From Sipunculus nudus (lineage: Eukaryota > Annelida > Sipuncula > Golfingiida > Sipunculidae): 64,000 nucleotides of DNA. The notes beneath the pieces were generated by a model. It was not told the origin of the DNA. It ran no database searches and saw nothing but the letters and a program-made list of their open reading frames with translations. Every line of letters starts with the position of its first letter. Position 1 is the first letter of the stretch. Where the stretch lies: assembly GCA_026874595.1 (NCBI GenBank), contig CM049307.1, positions 74,934,643-74,998,642 of the forward strand, in the 5' to 3' direction. Below are positions 50,101 to 57,175 of this stretch, piece after piece. Both the position numbers and the translations under genes were made by a program.

Positions 50101-52359
50101 ACAATCAAACAGTTAAACACCATGCAACAACCTAAACCATTTAGCAACTGCTTTATTGATTCCAGGAATTTACAGCAATCCTAGCCCTGTAAACCCTTTG
50201 ACAACTCACTGGTACAAAATTTACAGCATTCTTTTCCCTGTAAAGCCTTTGGCAACTCACAGGTACAAAGTTTACAGCATTCCTTTCCCTGTAAAACCTT
50301 TTGCAATTCACAGGTAAAAAGATTTACAGCATTCCTTTCCCTATAAATCCTCTGAGTATACACTGGTACAAAATTAACAGCATTACAAGCCCTATGAAAC
50401 CTTTGATAATATACTGTTTCAAAATTTAAAGAAAGTTTATTGATATGATCATGGGGTAAAGTTATTGCAAACTGTCTGAAACCTAACACAAAGGCAGGGG
50501 AAATAATCTGATTAGGGTAAGATATAAGCCAGGAGCCACTGTGAACAAAGCCTGGGCGATGGATTTTTTCAACAGCAAAAGCTGATCAGTTCTCCATAAA
50601 CACAGTGAGGGAAGACGCGGGTCACTGCGCTGTCAGTTTGACAGCCACTGATTGCTTCTGCATCATCTGCAGCAGCCGGCAGCTTGTTAATCTCTGCAGC
50701 ACTGCCATTGTATATGACAACAACAAATATTATTTCACTTCAACCGTTTGAACTCGTCCGTCCGGGGACAAACCCCTTCAATCAATCCCGCCACTTAATG
50801 AGATAAAACACCCACTGAGTTGCCATATTGGCATTTGTTCTGTGACACTCTATACGTGAGAGTTAACCTCTTGGGGTTTTTATTTTCTGCAACGGAAATT
50901 TGCTCTTGATGGCTGAGCATTGTGGGTGACCAGGAAGAGAGTAAGTACCGCCATGTGTACGGCAACTTTGTTCTGTCAGAAGCTTTATGTAGATTGCTCC
51001 CTGAAGCAGGATACCTGGCTTTGATTGAAGTCATTACCACATGTTGGCTGCAAACCAGGAATTCTGTTTTCCTTAAACTTCCTTATTACTAGTGGATGAT
51101 AGGAGCATCAAGGTGAAGGCAAGATCATTTAGCTGAAGGAAACACACCCTGCTTTAGATATTAACATTTAACTTATTTTCCATTTACAACTAATATTATG
51201 ATATTTCTGTTATAATGAAGTCAAAAAGTATCAATATAATTTGAAATCCTGCTTATTTTGTAAAATGGCCTGTAATCTGATTTAAATAGCCCCCTAATAT
51301 CACACAAGTACCCAGGGCAGCCAATCCTGGTTTAAATATACTGTGTTACCATGAAAATTTAACATTGGACAACTAACTGTTCTTGTAACAAGTTACTCCC
51401 AGGCCTTTAACCATCAATTCACCAAGAAAAATTGGCGTTAATCCCAAGTTTGTATACAAGAAACTTCCAAAACACCATGATAAATTTTCAAAACAGGGAA
51501 AATATTTTAACCTTTCAAAATCATAAATCTATTTCAACCCTTAAAACCAGTAAAGCCAATTTTCAAGAAGACATGTTGTTTCAATATGAGATAAAATATA
51601 ACAAACTGACTTTTTTTTTCTTTTGGAAAAAAAACCAAAACAATTCCCAACTTTTCTGGAGCAATTTTCTCAAATTCTTTGACATTTCCCTCCCCGGAAA
51701 AGAAGGAAACTAATTTTTAAGGCTTTCCATGATCTCCAGGCTTACTGGGACCTTTGTAGTACACTGATTTCCTGATAAAGATTACAAATCAACAGAGACA
51801 TTGACAGAGAGTATTATATTCTTTCACCTCAACTGGTCCATTTATTTTGGGGTTATTTTTCAACCTAAAATTTATCTAACCAAAGAGAATTTAGGGGACC
51901 CCTGAAACTATTATTCAACAAGGGAACAAAATATTTACCGTCAAGCATATAGTTAAGTAAATAAATTCATCTAGTTATTGAGATAATTTATTCTCAACAA
52001 AAAAAAAAACATAGCTATGGATGCACGGAGACATGATCTGACAGTTCTTGAAAAAGAGCTTAAGAAGAAGTAAAAACAAAACAAGGGATTGAATTATTTT
52101 CAATTATATGATGGTAAAATATGCAGTTTTTTATCTAATCATATAAAAGTAAAAGCTTATCAGAAAAACATTACCCCCCCCCCCCCCCACACACACACAC
52201 ACACACTGGCATACAATACAGGTGTGGACAAACACTGATGAAATAAATGTGACTTACTTTTGTCCATGGTTCCAGCAGGCATCATCCAGTGGGTGGTATT
52301 TGGACTTAGCTGGGTCATAGGTCTCATCAGCCTTGCTTTTGCTGCTCCCTGATGAACCA
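26069..52359 (-). CDS. LIG1: DNA ligase 1, ATP-dependent (16 exons, 5'-partial)
   Basis: ATP-dependent DNA ligase that seals nicks between Okazaki fragments and in long-patch excision repair in the nucleus. Joined exons on the minus strand: 52359-52258, 47914-47858, 45806-45634, 41757-41693, 40385-40284, 39663-39495, 38876-38777, 38352-38267, 37397-37282, 36711-36505, 35367-35151, 34767-34685, 34052-33900, 33182-32985, 28426-28334, 26155-26069. Total 2008 nt: one leading base, then 668 codons and TGA. All introns are GT-AG and every junction keeps frame. The product aligns along its whole length with animal LIG1 from just before the DNA-binding domain to the C-terminus. Nucleotidyltransferase motifs are all visible: I (KYDGER), III (SRNSEDNT), IIIa (AFDLLYLNG), IV (EGLMVKTL), V (NWLKLKKDY) and VI ([11 protein letters not shown]). 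The N-terminal low-complexity region with the PCNA-binding box is missing and presumably lies in exons not recognised here or beyond the window. Confidence 0.97.
26156..27880 (-). other. LIG1 last intron, unique part
   Basis: Intron between exons p and o. It contains small tandem duplications: TAGGGCAAGTAAAAG twice near 27567-27602, and an ATAAAGACA...CAAGTTAAAG unit of about 45-50 bp twice near 27766-27840. No exon. Confidence 0.6.
27900..28325 (+). repeat. Dispersed repeat, copy 1 of 2
   Basis: This aligns in the same orientation with 58740-59172 through shared phrases (ATAAACTAAAG, GCCAGAAAACA, CACACAGGCT, AATTTTGCAAA, GCTGTGTTTAC, CCATACATCC, AGAAATCACA). It ends within about 10 bp of the donor of LIG1 exon o. 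Its class is not recognised. Confidence 0.7.
28334..28426 (-). CDS. LIG1: LIG1 exon o: motif VI
   Basis: A 31-codon, phase-0 exon with acceptor TTTAACAG and donor GTCAGT. It encodes [20 protein letters not shown] then [21 protein letters not shown] is motif VI, needed for attack of the lysine on ATP. A dispersed repeat ends only about 10-15 bp from the donor. Confidence 0.98.
28427..28906 (-). other. LIG1 intron sequence before the first inserted element
   Basis: Non-coding. Includes a short TATTGGTATT duplication near 28618-28642. Confidence 0.5.
28907..32097 (+). mobile_element. Palindrome-tipped repeat, family A copy with two core units
   Basis: 5' tip ACAAGGGACCCATGGGTCAC, then GCTCAGCTGA. 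3' hairpin AGCTCAG...CTGAGCT, then TAAAA. From 29550 it follows the copy at 20683 closely, including the 65-bp duplication (about 29915-30045) and the 13-base G run (30586-30598). It then carries a second core unit (about 31430-32090), absent from the shorter copy. It lies in the intron between LIG1 exons n and o, inserted antisense to the gene. Confidence 0.87.
32163..32724 (+). mobile_element. Short palindrome-tipped element (562 bp)
   Basis: 5' tip GCAAGTGGCCCATGGGCCAT, a variant palindrome, then CTCGGCTGAG. The 3' end is a decayed form of the family hairpin, ending CAGTCAGCTGAACTAAAAAC. The internal 3' half (about 32510-32700) matches the inverted unit at 8440-8660, so this is a family B relative with a single unit. 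It sits only 65 bp from the larger element. Confidence 0.75.
32985..33182 (-). CDS. LIG1: LIG1 exon n: OB-fold core
   Basis: A 66-codon, phase-0 exon with acceptor TACTTCAG and donor GTATGT. It encodes [20 protein letters not shown], the linker to [20 protein letters not shown], and PVHRAAAGL. The human counterpart is [29 protein letters not shown]. The next intron (4.6 kb) is filled by two palindrome-tipped repeats. Confidence 0.98.
33900..34052 (-). CDS. LIG1: LIG1 exon m: motif V and start of OB fold
   Basis: A 51-codon, phase-0 exon with acceptor TTATTTTAG and donor GTATGT. It encodes [20 protein letters not shown], then [20 protein letters not shown] and an acidic tail ending in TICK. 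It matches human [40 protein letters not shown] across the adenylation/OB boundary. Confidence 0.98.
34685..34767 (-). CDS. LIG1: LIG1 exon l: motifs IV and V
   Basis: An 83-nt exon with acceptor ATTTCAG and donor GTCAGA. It encodes [20 protein letters not shown] then [15 protein letters not shown] is motif IV and HNWLK begins motif V, which is completed as LKKDYL by the next exon. Confidence 0.98.
35151..35367 (-). CDS. LIG1: LIG1 exon k: motif IIIa
   Basis: A 217-nt exon with acceptor TTTTACAG and donor GTAGGG. It encodes [20 protein letters not shown] then [18 protein letters not shown] and GEFVFAKSM, with motif IIIa ([10 protein letters not shown]) as in human YAFDLIYLNG. The terminal G of the Gly codon continues in the next exon. 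Confidence 0.98.
35560..35960. repeat. Repeat fragment in LIG1 intron, with the GGTGGCGCCACC palindrome
   Basis: The perfect palindrome at 35611-35622 is followed by the phrases CAAGATTTCTTGAGATATTT, AAGGTCAAGGTCACTC and CATGTCAAGTTTGGTAAAGA. These are related in style to the repeats at 8.4-10 and 15.6-17.3 kb. It lies between exons j and k. Confidence 0.6.
36505..36711 (-). CDS. LIG1: LIG1 exon j: motif III
   Basis: A 69-codon, phase-0 exon, the same length as the matching human segment. It encodes [20 protein letters not shown] followed by SKYPDII (motif III), the metal-site stretch IDSEAVAWD, and [11 protein letters not shown]. Acceptor TTTATAG and donor GTATTA, the latter a weak match beyond GTA. 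Confidence 0.98.
37282..37397 (-). CDS. LIG1: LIG1 exon i: adenylation motif I
   Basis: A 116-nt exon that opens the adenylation domain ([18 protein letters not shown]...). It carries motif [12 protein letters not shown]. The catalytic lysine that becomes AMP-linked is encoded by AAG at plus-strand positions 37305-37303, equivalent to human Lys568. The human sequence here is CEYKYDGQRAQ. Acceptor ACCACCAG and donor GTAGAT. Confidence 0.98.
38267..38352 (-). CDS. LIG1: LIG1 exon h
   Basis: An 86-nt exon with acceptor ATCCACAG and donor GTCAGT. It encodes [20 protein letters not shown] then [10 protein letters not shown], matching the human [29 protein letters not shown] segment at the end of the DNA-binding domain. 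Confidence 0.97.
38777..38876 (-). CDS. LIG1: LIG1 exon g
   Basis: A 100-nt exon with acceptor ATTTCCAG and donor GTCAGT. It encodes [20 protein letters not shown] and [12 protein letters not shown], matching human FPPAMVDAGKG...LKQTF. The last codon (Cys) is split with the next exon. Confidence 0.97.
39495..39663 (-). CDS. LIG1: LIG1 exon f
   Basis: A 169-nt exon with acceptor CTTTTCAG and donor GTTAGT. The product starts [20 protein letters not shown] and continues with the signature [14 protein letters not shown] and TPPGQ. This is the DNA-binding domain core that contacts the minor groove in known LIG1 structures. It ends after the first base of an Asp codon completed in the next exon. 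Confidence 0.98.
40284..40385 (-). CDS. LIG1: LIG1 exon e
   Basis: A 34-codon, phase-0 exon with acceptor TTTTCAG and donor GTAAGT. It encodes [20 protein letters not shown] then [14 protein letters not shown], matching human NSRSTQRLM...LTASGVFSKFRDIARLTG in the DNA-binding domain. It is noticeably more GC-rich than the flanking introns. Confidence 0.97.
40386..41692 (-). other. LIG1 intron between exons d and e
   Basis: No exon beyond those listed. Overlapping open frames on both strands at 40856-41230 have no recognisable features. Confidence 0.5.
41693..41757 (-). CDS. LIG1: LIG1 exon d
   Basis: A 65-nt exon with acceptor TTTTCCAG and donor GTGTGT, the weakest donor of the set. It completes a Gly codon and encodes [21 protein letters not shown], matching the EKGDVGLVAE segment of human LIG1. 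It ends exactly on a codon boundary. Confidence 0.96.
41758..43100 (-). other. LIG1 intron (exons c-d), AT-rich part
   Basis: Non-coding and AT-rich; no recognisable repeat family. Confidence 0.4.
43105..43515. promoter_or_regulatory. Higher-GC unique island in LIG1 intron, possible regulatory element
   Basis: A sharply more balanced base composition than the surrounding intron, no open frame and no tandem structure. Contains GACGCAAG, ATCAATC, CACCTGTCTGG and GGCGTTATCATAG stretches. The phrase GCGGCGTTAAACAAAC (about 43345-43360) may instead point to part of an interspersed repeat. Function is inferred only from composition. Confidence 0.3.
43516..45288 (-). other. LIG1 intron, AT-rich part
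   Basis: Non-coding. Includes C9A10 (44152-44170). Confidence 0.4.
45289..45405. repeat. 39-bp tandem repeat, three identical units
   Basis: Units starting at 45289, 45328 and 45367 are identical. Because 39 is a multiple of three, all three plus-strand frames stay open across the array, which explains three overlapping small open frames. Confidence 0.97.
45634..45806 (-). CDS. LIG1: LIG1 exon c
   Basis: A 173-nt exon with acceptor TTTCACAG and donor GTAGGT. It encodes the helical part of the DNA-binding domain beginning [19 protein letters not shown] and running through the acidic [18 protein letters not shown] segment. This corresponds to human LRMVETLSNLLRSVVALSP...AVAQATG. The following intron is 3.9 kb. 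Confidence 0.97.
45980..46730. repeat. Repeat units carrying TGACCTTGACCTTTGACC
   Basis: Around 46008, 46250, 46398, 46545 and 46690, variants of CTGTGACCTTGACCTTTGAC followed by ATGACCCAAAA recur at about 145-240 bp spacing. They are joined by GATGGAAAGTTTGGGATGAAAA-type spacers (split here by variants) and AAATTAAGTTTGAA phrases. The TGACCT hexamers are direct repeats of the nuclear-receptor half-site. Confidence 0.8.
46850..47103 (+). mobile_element. 3' fragment of a palindrome-tipped element
   Basis: Starts with a GGACAGAC/GGACGG-rich run, then the unit phrases TGACCTAATTTCAGGTTTCCAAG (split as TGACCTAATTTCAGG and TTTCCAAGGAGATTTTTA), and ends CTTTCTGTCAGCTGAGCTAAAAA. It matches the 3' half of the 32163-32724 element. 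Confidence 0.65.
47130..47762. repeat. 31-bp tandem repeat (TATGCAGTGTAGGTATGAC-type)
   Basis: About 20 units of the pattern ATATGCAGTGTAGGTATGAC followed by TATACTTGATC. They are more homogeneous to the right (47520-47730). A foreign 38-bp segment (47615-47652), copied from the neighbouring repeat at 46174-46211, interrupts the array. Confidence 0.92.
47858..47914 (-). CDS. LIG1: LIG1 exon b
   Basis: A 57-nt exon between acceptor TTTTCAG and donor GTAAGG. Its first base completes a Lys codon. The peptide [18 protein letters not shown] is near-identical in pattern to the human VPYLAVARTFEKIEEVSA segment of the DNA-binding domain. It is preceded by a 4.3-kb repeat-filled intron. Confidence 0.96.
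48103..48632 (+). mobile_element. 5' fragment of a family A palindrome-tipped repeat
   Basis: 5' tip ACAAGGGACCCATTGGTCAC (one change breaks the palindrome), then GCTCAGCTGA. It follows the 20683 and 28907 copies closely to about 48632, where similarity stops. The core and the 3' hairpin are missing. Confidence 0.85.
48633..49164 (-). other. LIG1 intron (exons a-b), no feature
   Basis: Non-coding AT-rich DNA between two repeats. Confidence 0.4.
49165..49860. repeat. 33-bp minisatellite with 200-bp higher-order repeat
   Basis: The monomer GGTTGCCTAAGAGGCTCTGC followed by TGAATATACCTAA repeats about 20 times. The first six monomers (from 49171) recur as a block from 49371, a 200-bp higher-order period. 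On the minus strand the 33-bp period gives an 11-residue repeat ([11 protein letters not shown]-type) open across two frames (49366-49148 and 49569-49363). No start context or splice sites support translation. Confidence 0.93.
50165..50440. repeat. 51-bp minisatellite
   Basis: TTACAGCA markers at 50170, 50221, 50272 and 50324, plus a decayed one near 50376, give a 51-52 bp period. On the minus strand this yields a 17-residue repeat with [11 protein letters not shown]-type units (frame 50489-50181). It is treated as intronic repeat and not a gene. Confidence 0.88.
50550..51060. promoter_or_regulatory. Higher-GC unique island in LIG1 intron, possible regulatory element
   Basis: Non-repetitive, with more balanced composition than its flanks. 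Contains GCTGTCAGTTTGACAGCC (inverted repeat), CAGCAGCCGGCAGCTTGTTAAT, and CCACTTAATGAGATAAAAC, which are homeodomain- and GATA-like words. The assignment rests on composition only. Confidence 0.3.
51061..52257 (-). other. LIG1 intron, no exon; C15 and (CA)n tract
   Basis: AT-rich. A C15 run merges into (CA)n at 52174-52206, about 50 bp from the donor of exon a. Confidence 0.5.
52258..52359 (-). CDS. LIG1: LIG1 exon a (5'-most recognised)
   Basis: The acceptor ATCCACAG precedes the exon and the donor GTAAGT follows it. It starts with the third base of a codon and ends after two bases of the next. It encodes 33 residues: a Ser/Lys linker, then [16 protein letters not shown], matching the conserved start of the LIG1 DNA-binding domain (human YNPAKNNYHPVEDACW). 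At least one further 5' exon must exist, because the exon begins mid-codon and carries no start. Confidence 0.95.
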
Positions 52360-53010
52360 CTGTGGATAAAATAAATCTCAATGACTATTTATTTTGTATC
52401 AATTATCACTTCAAATAGAAAATAGGTTTTGGTTCTGCAAAACTGTTGTCTTCATGACAGCACAGCCTAGACATTTTTAGGGAGGGGGACGGGGCCAGGA
52501 AGTCCAAAACAGGACATCTTTGGAGGGGGTCAACTGTTTGTGTATGTGAATATACCATAAGCCTTTCCCATAAATAACTTGACCAGCTGGCTGGAAACCA
52601 CTAGTCAACAAAAGTTCTCTATAAACATAACACCTCCTCATATTTAATACTAACATGGCTTTGTTTTTGCATGAGCAAAATAGATATGCTTCCCCTCCCC
52701 ATATTTTATTCAAATGGCAAAATTAAGATAGCACTAGTTATGTCAGGGATTATAGTCTTGTAATTGTAATGTATCAAGTAAAATAATATATTGGAAGATA
52801 TTTACACTTCAGAAGAACTAAATTGTCAGTAATCAGTTATTTTCACTACCAGTGTCACTGTGACAAAATTCTTCATATCAAGATAAATGAATCATAAATC
52901 AATCTTTTGATTGGCAGCTGCTTATCAACTAAAATATGTTCTAATATGTGGATGAAAATTTGCACATCAACCGGTGCGTGGTAAATGTGAACTGACAATA
53001 ATGAAGTGAA
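52360..53010 (-). other. Upstream intron or flank of LIG1
   Basis: No recognisable exon. The minus-strand frame 52713-52477 has no motifs. Confidence 0.4.
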
Positions 53011-53014
53011 GCAT

Positions 53015-53265
53015 ATTCTTTAGGATTATTTACCAACACAGAGACAATGAACAGATGATGAAAAAGCCTGAGACACACGAGTCCATTAGTTTCCTCACAT
53101 TTAATTTCCAGATGAACGAATCAGATCACAGAACGCAAAGCAGCATGATGTCTCATGTGACACCACCTCAATTAATCCTCTCCCTATAATCAACATCTAT
53201 CCTTAATTAGTTTATTGATTTCGGAGGATAAACTTATGAGACAAAGACAGGCAGTTCTTAAAGAT
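53015..53265. promoter_or_regulatory. Unique island with homeodomain-like motifs
   Basis: A non-repetitive stretch with CCTCAATTAATCC, CCTTAATTAGTTTATTGATT and CTCCCTATAATC words. No open frame. A candidate conserved non-coding element, judged by composition only. Confidence 0.28.
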
Positions 53266-53291
53266 GTTCTCTGATTAAAGATGAGCAAATG

Positions 53292-53345
53292 ACAAGTGAC
53301 CCATGGGTCATGATGCTCAGCTGAATATGACAACTGTGTCTCTGA
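53292..53345 (+). mobile_element. 5' tip of a palindrome-tipped element
   Basis: ACAAGTGACCCATGGGTCAT followed by GATGCTCAGCTGA, as in the nested family B copy. The 3' end was not found; the internal sequence does not clearly match the other copies. Confidence 0.6.
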
Positions 53346-56280
53346 GAAACACTACAGTACTAGTCAGTTTTTCATTGATGCAAATCATGTTTATATCAGC
53401 AGCAGGCAAATTACATTTTGATGTTATGATAAAAAGTGTTAAAAAATTTGATACAATTAGTCTAAAAAGTGGGATGGGTGGTTGATAAGAGTACTAATCA
53501 TGCTACAACAAATTAGGTCATAGTTACCTAAATATTGATTAAATGCAACCCACAATAGAAATTCAATAATAATATATATAACACATAGGCTTTTGATATT
53601 TTAAAAAGAGAATATCTCTTTTACTCTGCCCCTCAATCTTTTTTTTACTTGCAACAGACACATTTGTTGTGTGGATAGTATAAATGACTGTTGTTCAACA
53701 ACTGACTCATCAGTCTCAACAGTTGTGTACCCTTTACCTTATAAAATACAAGAGTAAACATGCAATTAACAAATGTCAAGTTGATGAAAACATTTTATGC
53801 TGGCTGGTAGCTTCTTTAAAGAAAAGTGTTATTGTTTGTTCTTATCTTTATTTTCACAGTCCTAATGACGTTGTGGTTGACAGCTGGTTGGGGAACAGTT
53901 GAGGTTCTGTTGATTGGGCAGCTGATCGTGCCTTAAATACTTTTTCCTGTTTACATTTATTTTAGATTTCTGACAAATTCTGACACTAAAAGTATCTACA
54001 TTACAGGCATTATCTTTTTTATGTTTTGTTGTATCTTTACTAAATTTTCTACATTTCTTACTAAGAGGTTTTTTTATTAAGATATTTGGGGATCTTTGAA
54101 ACATAAAAACATAATGCAATATGCTTGACCTGAGAAAATCTAGGAATATCATGGCATTCTAAGTGCCCATTTTGAGTGCACTTTAGTGAGCCTGTAAACA
54201 GTAAAAAGGAAAAAAAGCCTGTTCATGTGAAGTTTGTGTTTGCTACTGTATAATTGCTAAAGCTTGTGTTATGCAGCACAGGTGTGAAAGTTAACGCATC
54301 AGCATGGCGGGACAAACAGGTGTATCCACTACACACCTGGCTGGCTGCTCAGGATGTTCATTCATAGTATGTAAAGGCATGTCTCATAGATACTTCCCTT
54401 ACTCAATACACTATATTCAATCCCAAGTGAATGTTATTTAAACACAAATAAAACTTGTACATATTTACTAAAAGTTACTGTTGCAATTGGTACTTTGTGT
54501 ACCTTAAGTTCAAATATGGATGACTGTGACATATTTTCCAAAGTCATAACCATAATCATGATAAAATGATGTTAGTACAATAAGTCAAAATAAATTAAAG
54601 GCAACTTAACCATACTCTACAAAAAAAAGTCCACATTGATGCATCTCATAAAATTCTGTGTCAAGTTTGAATTTGGATGACATCAAGAAAGCTTTCAATA
54701 TTAGTATTGACCCAGGTAATACCTGTATTAGAACTAATATTGAAAACATTCACCCCTAGCAGGGCTACAAACTTCCTGGCTTAAATACCAAAAATATATA
54801 CTTTTTTTACATTTAAATGCTGATTATTATATTATAACTTAACCAAAACACCAAATTTAGTAAAAGCAATATTTCGTTAAACAAAAACTGAGGATATCAG
54901 GAAAATGAGATTTACAATAAAATAGAATTCTGCCAATTCCAGAGAGGTAATGAATTCAGACTTCAAAGAAACATACCCTGACAAAAATTTTCTGATCTTT
55001 ATAGCATTTTATGTAGAAATTATTATGTAGAAACAATCAGCTGAGAAAGTGTGAACACTTAAAACACTAACTCACTGACTGCAAGAGAATAATTTTCAAA
55101 TCACAGAAGCTCTTAAAATCCTCTGGTTCTGAAAGGATGATTTTTATTTTTAGAACTTGGTTGCTACTGGTAAAATAATTTGTCTCTTGACAAGAATTAG
55201 ACTCACACTTACAGGGAAATAAAACACATTTTTCCAAAGTCATCTTTTCATCTTAAATTCTCAGTAATAATAACTAGCTTGTCAAAGACAAGTGATAATG
55301 AGTATAAATGGTGGAAAAAGCACTGGCAGTAAATCAAGCAATACAATAAATCTTGGCCTGTCTACATTCAATTATATAACAAGTTTAACTTCCAAATAAC
55401 AGATTCAACAGCAGTTTTCTAGCTCTAAATATGTTGCAGTGCATGTCTTATATGATTGCACAGGTAACTTTCAACTTTGTCTTGATAAGAGGTAGAAAGT
55501 GGCCAGAGACCACATTATATATATGCCTCCGCCAATGTTCTGGATCATTATTCTAGAATATTGTTAGGATACTGACCAAACTTTGATGCATGGTTGTAAA
55601 CACAGTAGAGGTTAGAAAAAACAGAGTTCACAGTTAACCAGCTTGATGGTAACATCACTGGTCAGCTCTGCCAGCCAGAACGAAGTGTTACACAGTTGCA
55701 AAATTGGAAATACCCACTATCTTGCCTTTAAACAGCCTCTTACCATAACAGGCATAATAATGATTTATTTATAATATTTTAAATCATTTCTGTGCCTATC
55801 ATAATATATGGCATCTTTCATGGATATATATACTCACTTAAATTAATAAATATACCTTATAATTTTAAAGCTTCCAGTAGAGAATAGTGTTTTCATGTGA
55901 AAATAAACAAAACATAAGAGCCCAGGATCACTTGATATTCAGCACTAATATAAAGATAAAAATATTTTGATAGTCTTGAACCGTAAAGATCCTGCAACGA
56001 TAATAAAATTTTACAAATTCAGCTAAATGGTTGTTAGACAATACAAAATTACATCATATCCTTTGAACTGGGTGCATATTTTTTCTGTGATTTTTGTCAA
56101 AGCCTACATGAGACAATGATTACACTAGGCATGATGGGATAAAATTTCTGCCAGATACTGTATAAAATTACTTGACAACTACTTATAGAATATAAAACCC
56201 ATACACCTGAAAATAACCAGATTACTGTATATAAATGGCTTCCCTTAGTATGTGTTTAAGCATGTGACCATCACTTATCC
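53346..56280. other. No gene recognised
   Basis: AT-rich and largely unique. Small frames (for example 53684-53902 plus, 54152-53862 minus) have no family signature. A more balanced segment lies around 54230-54370. Confidence 0.4.
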
Positions 56281-56589
56281 TGCCTGCTTGCTTGCCTTAT
56301 CATCTGTCTTATAGTTTTTGAAAGACCTCCTCATGGTAGCTCCCTGAAAATTATATAGATTATACCTATTTAGTCATCAAAGTACTATCCAGGGATATTT
56401 AACATTTGTTTACTTTTTTTTTTAATTTTTGTGCACCCACCCCTGATTTTAAAGAGAACAACCTATCTGGATGACGGGCTTTTACACTAGGAACAGTAAG
56501 TTAATTTTAGGAAGAAATGAAAATAAACTTATCATAAATTTAAATAATAAATCTTTGATTATGGTGGAGGTATGCTTTCTCTCAGTGCT

Positions 56590-56759
56590 CTCTAGTTCAA
56601 ATAGCTTTTTAAAACAAATTTCCAGTGTCTGTTTCTTCAATGGCCACTTGAAGTTCAAGTCTTCAATCAATTTTCTGTATTCTTCATTAACTTTCTGTTT
56701 TCCTCATCAGTTCATCCATCCCATCTCCCGCCTCAGCAACAGCTTCAGAAAACACCTAG
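56590..56759 (-). pseudogene. Coding-like segment of unknown family with a one-base frameshift
   Basis: On the minus strand, an acceptor-like TTACCTAG (ending at 56760) opens VFSEAVAEAGDGMDELMRK. One base later, in another frame, the reading continues KQKVNEEYRKLIEDLNFKWP and LKKQTLEICFKKLFELESTE. Both pieces have protein-like composition (acidic/basic alternation, amphipathic helices), and the junction lies in an AAAA run. There is no clear donor after ESTERK. The opposite strand of the same DNA has a good acceptor (TTTTCCTCATCAG, ending 56710) and donor (GTAAGT, 56760), so a 49-nt plus-strand exon is an alternative. I do not recognise the protein. Confidence 0.35.
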
Positions 56760-57175
56760 GTAAGTATTTATTGGCTGTCCAAGTCAATCACTGACACCAC
56801 TAAGCTGTCAGACAGCTACAACTTCACTAGCACCTGTATCAGCCACCACAGGTAATACCCATCAGATGTCCCCCTGTAGCAGCCAGCTCTGAGGGGTCAG
56901 AGGTTGGCAGGAGGCCTCATGGGTACCCTTAAACTTTTCCACAGTTCTGAAGATTTACTGTTTCCCCTTGTAACAATTTGGTTCCTTGAAGCATGCCCCT
57001 GAGCCATTGGCTCCGGTAAGCAGCGATTCCTGCTGGTGATTATATCTACATTTCCTGGTTCCATGTAACCCCCAGCAAGGTAACCCTGGCCCTTGCAGTC
57101 TAACAGTCAGCTCCTAACCACTCAACAGTCACTGCAGGGTTTACTGGCAGACAACCCACTTCCACAATGAATAAG
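56760..57175. promoter_or_regulatory. Higher-GC unique island
   Basis: A non-repetitive stretch rich in CAG/CTG words (for example CACCACAGGTAAT, CAGCCAGCTCTGAGG, TGGCTCCGGTAAGCAGCG), without an open frame longer than about 30 codons. Possible regulatory element or undetected non-coding exon. Confidence 0.25.

Noticed and set aside
56290-56348. Minus-strand exon after ATTTTCAG encoding MRRSFKNYKTDDK
   Set aside because: Would need a GC donor (GCAAGC), does not resemble the LIG1 N-terminus, and phase cannot be tested.
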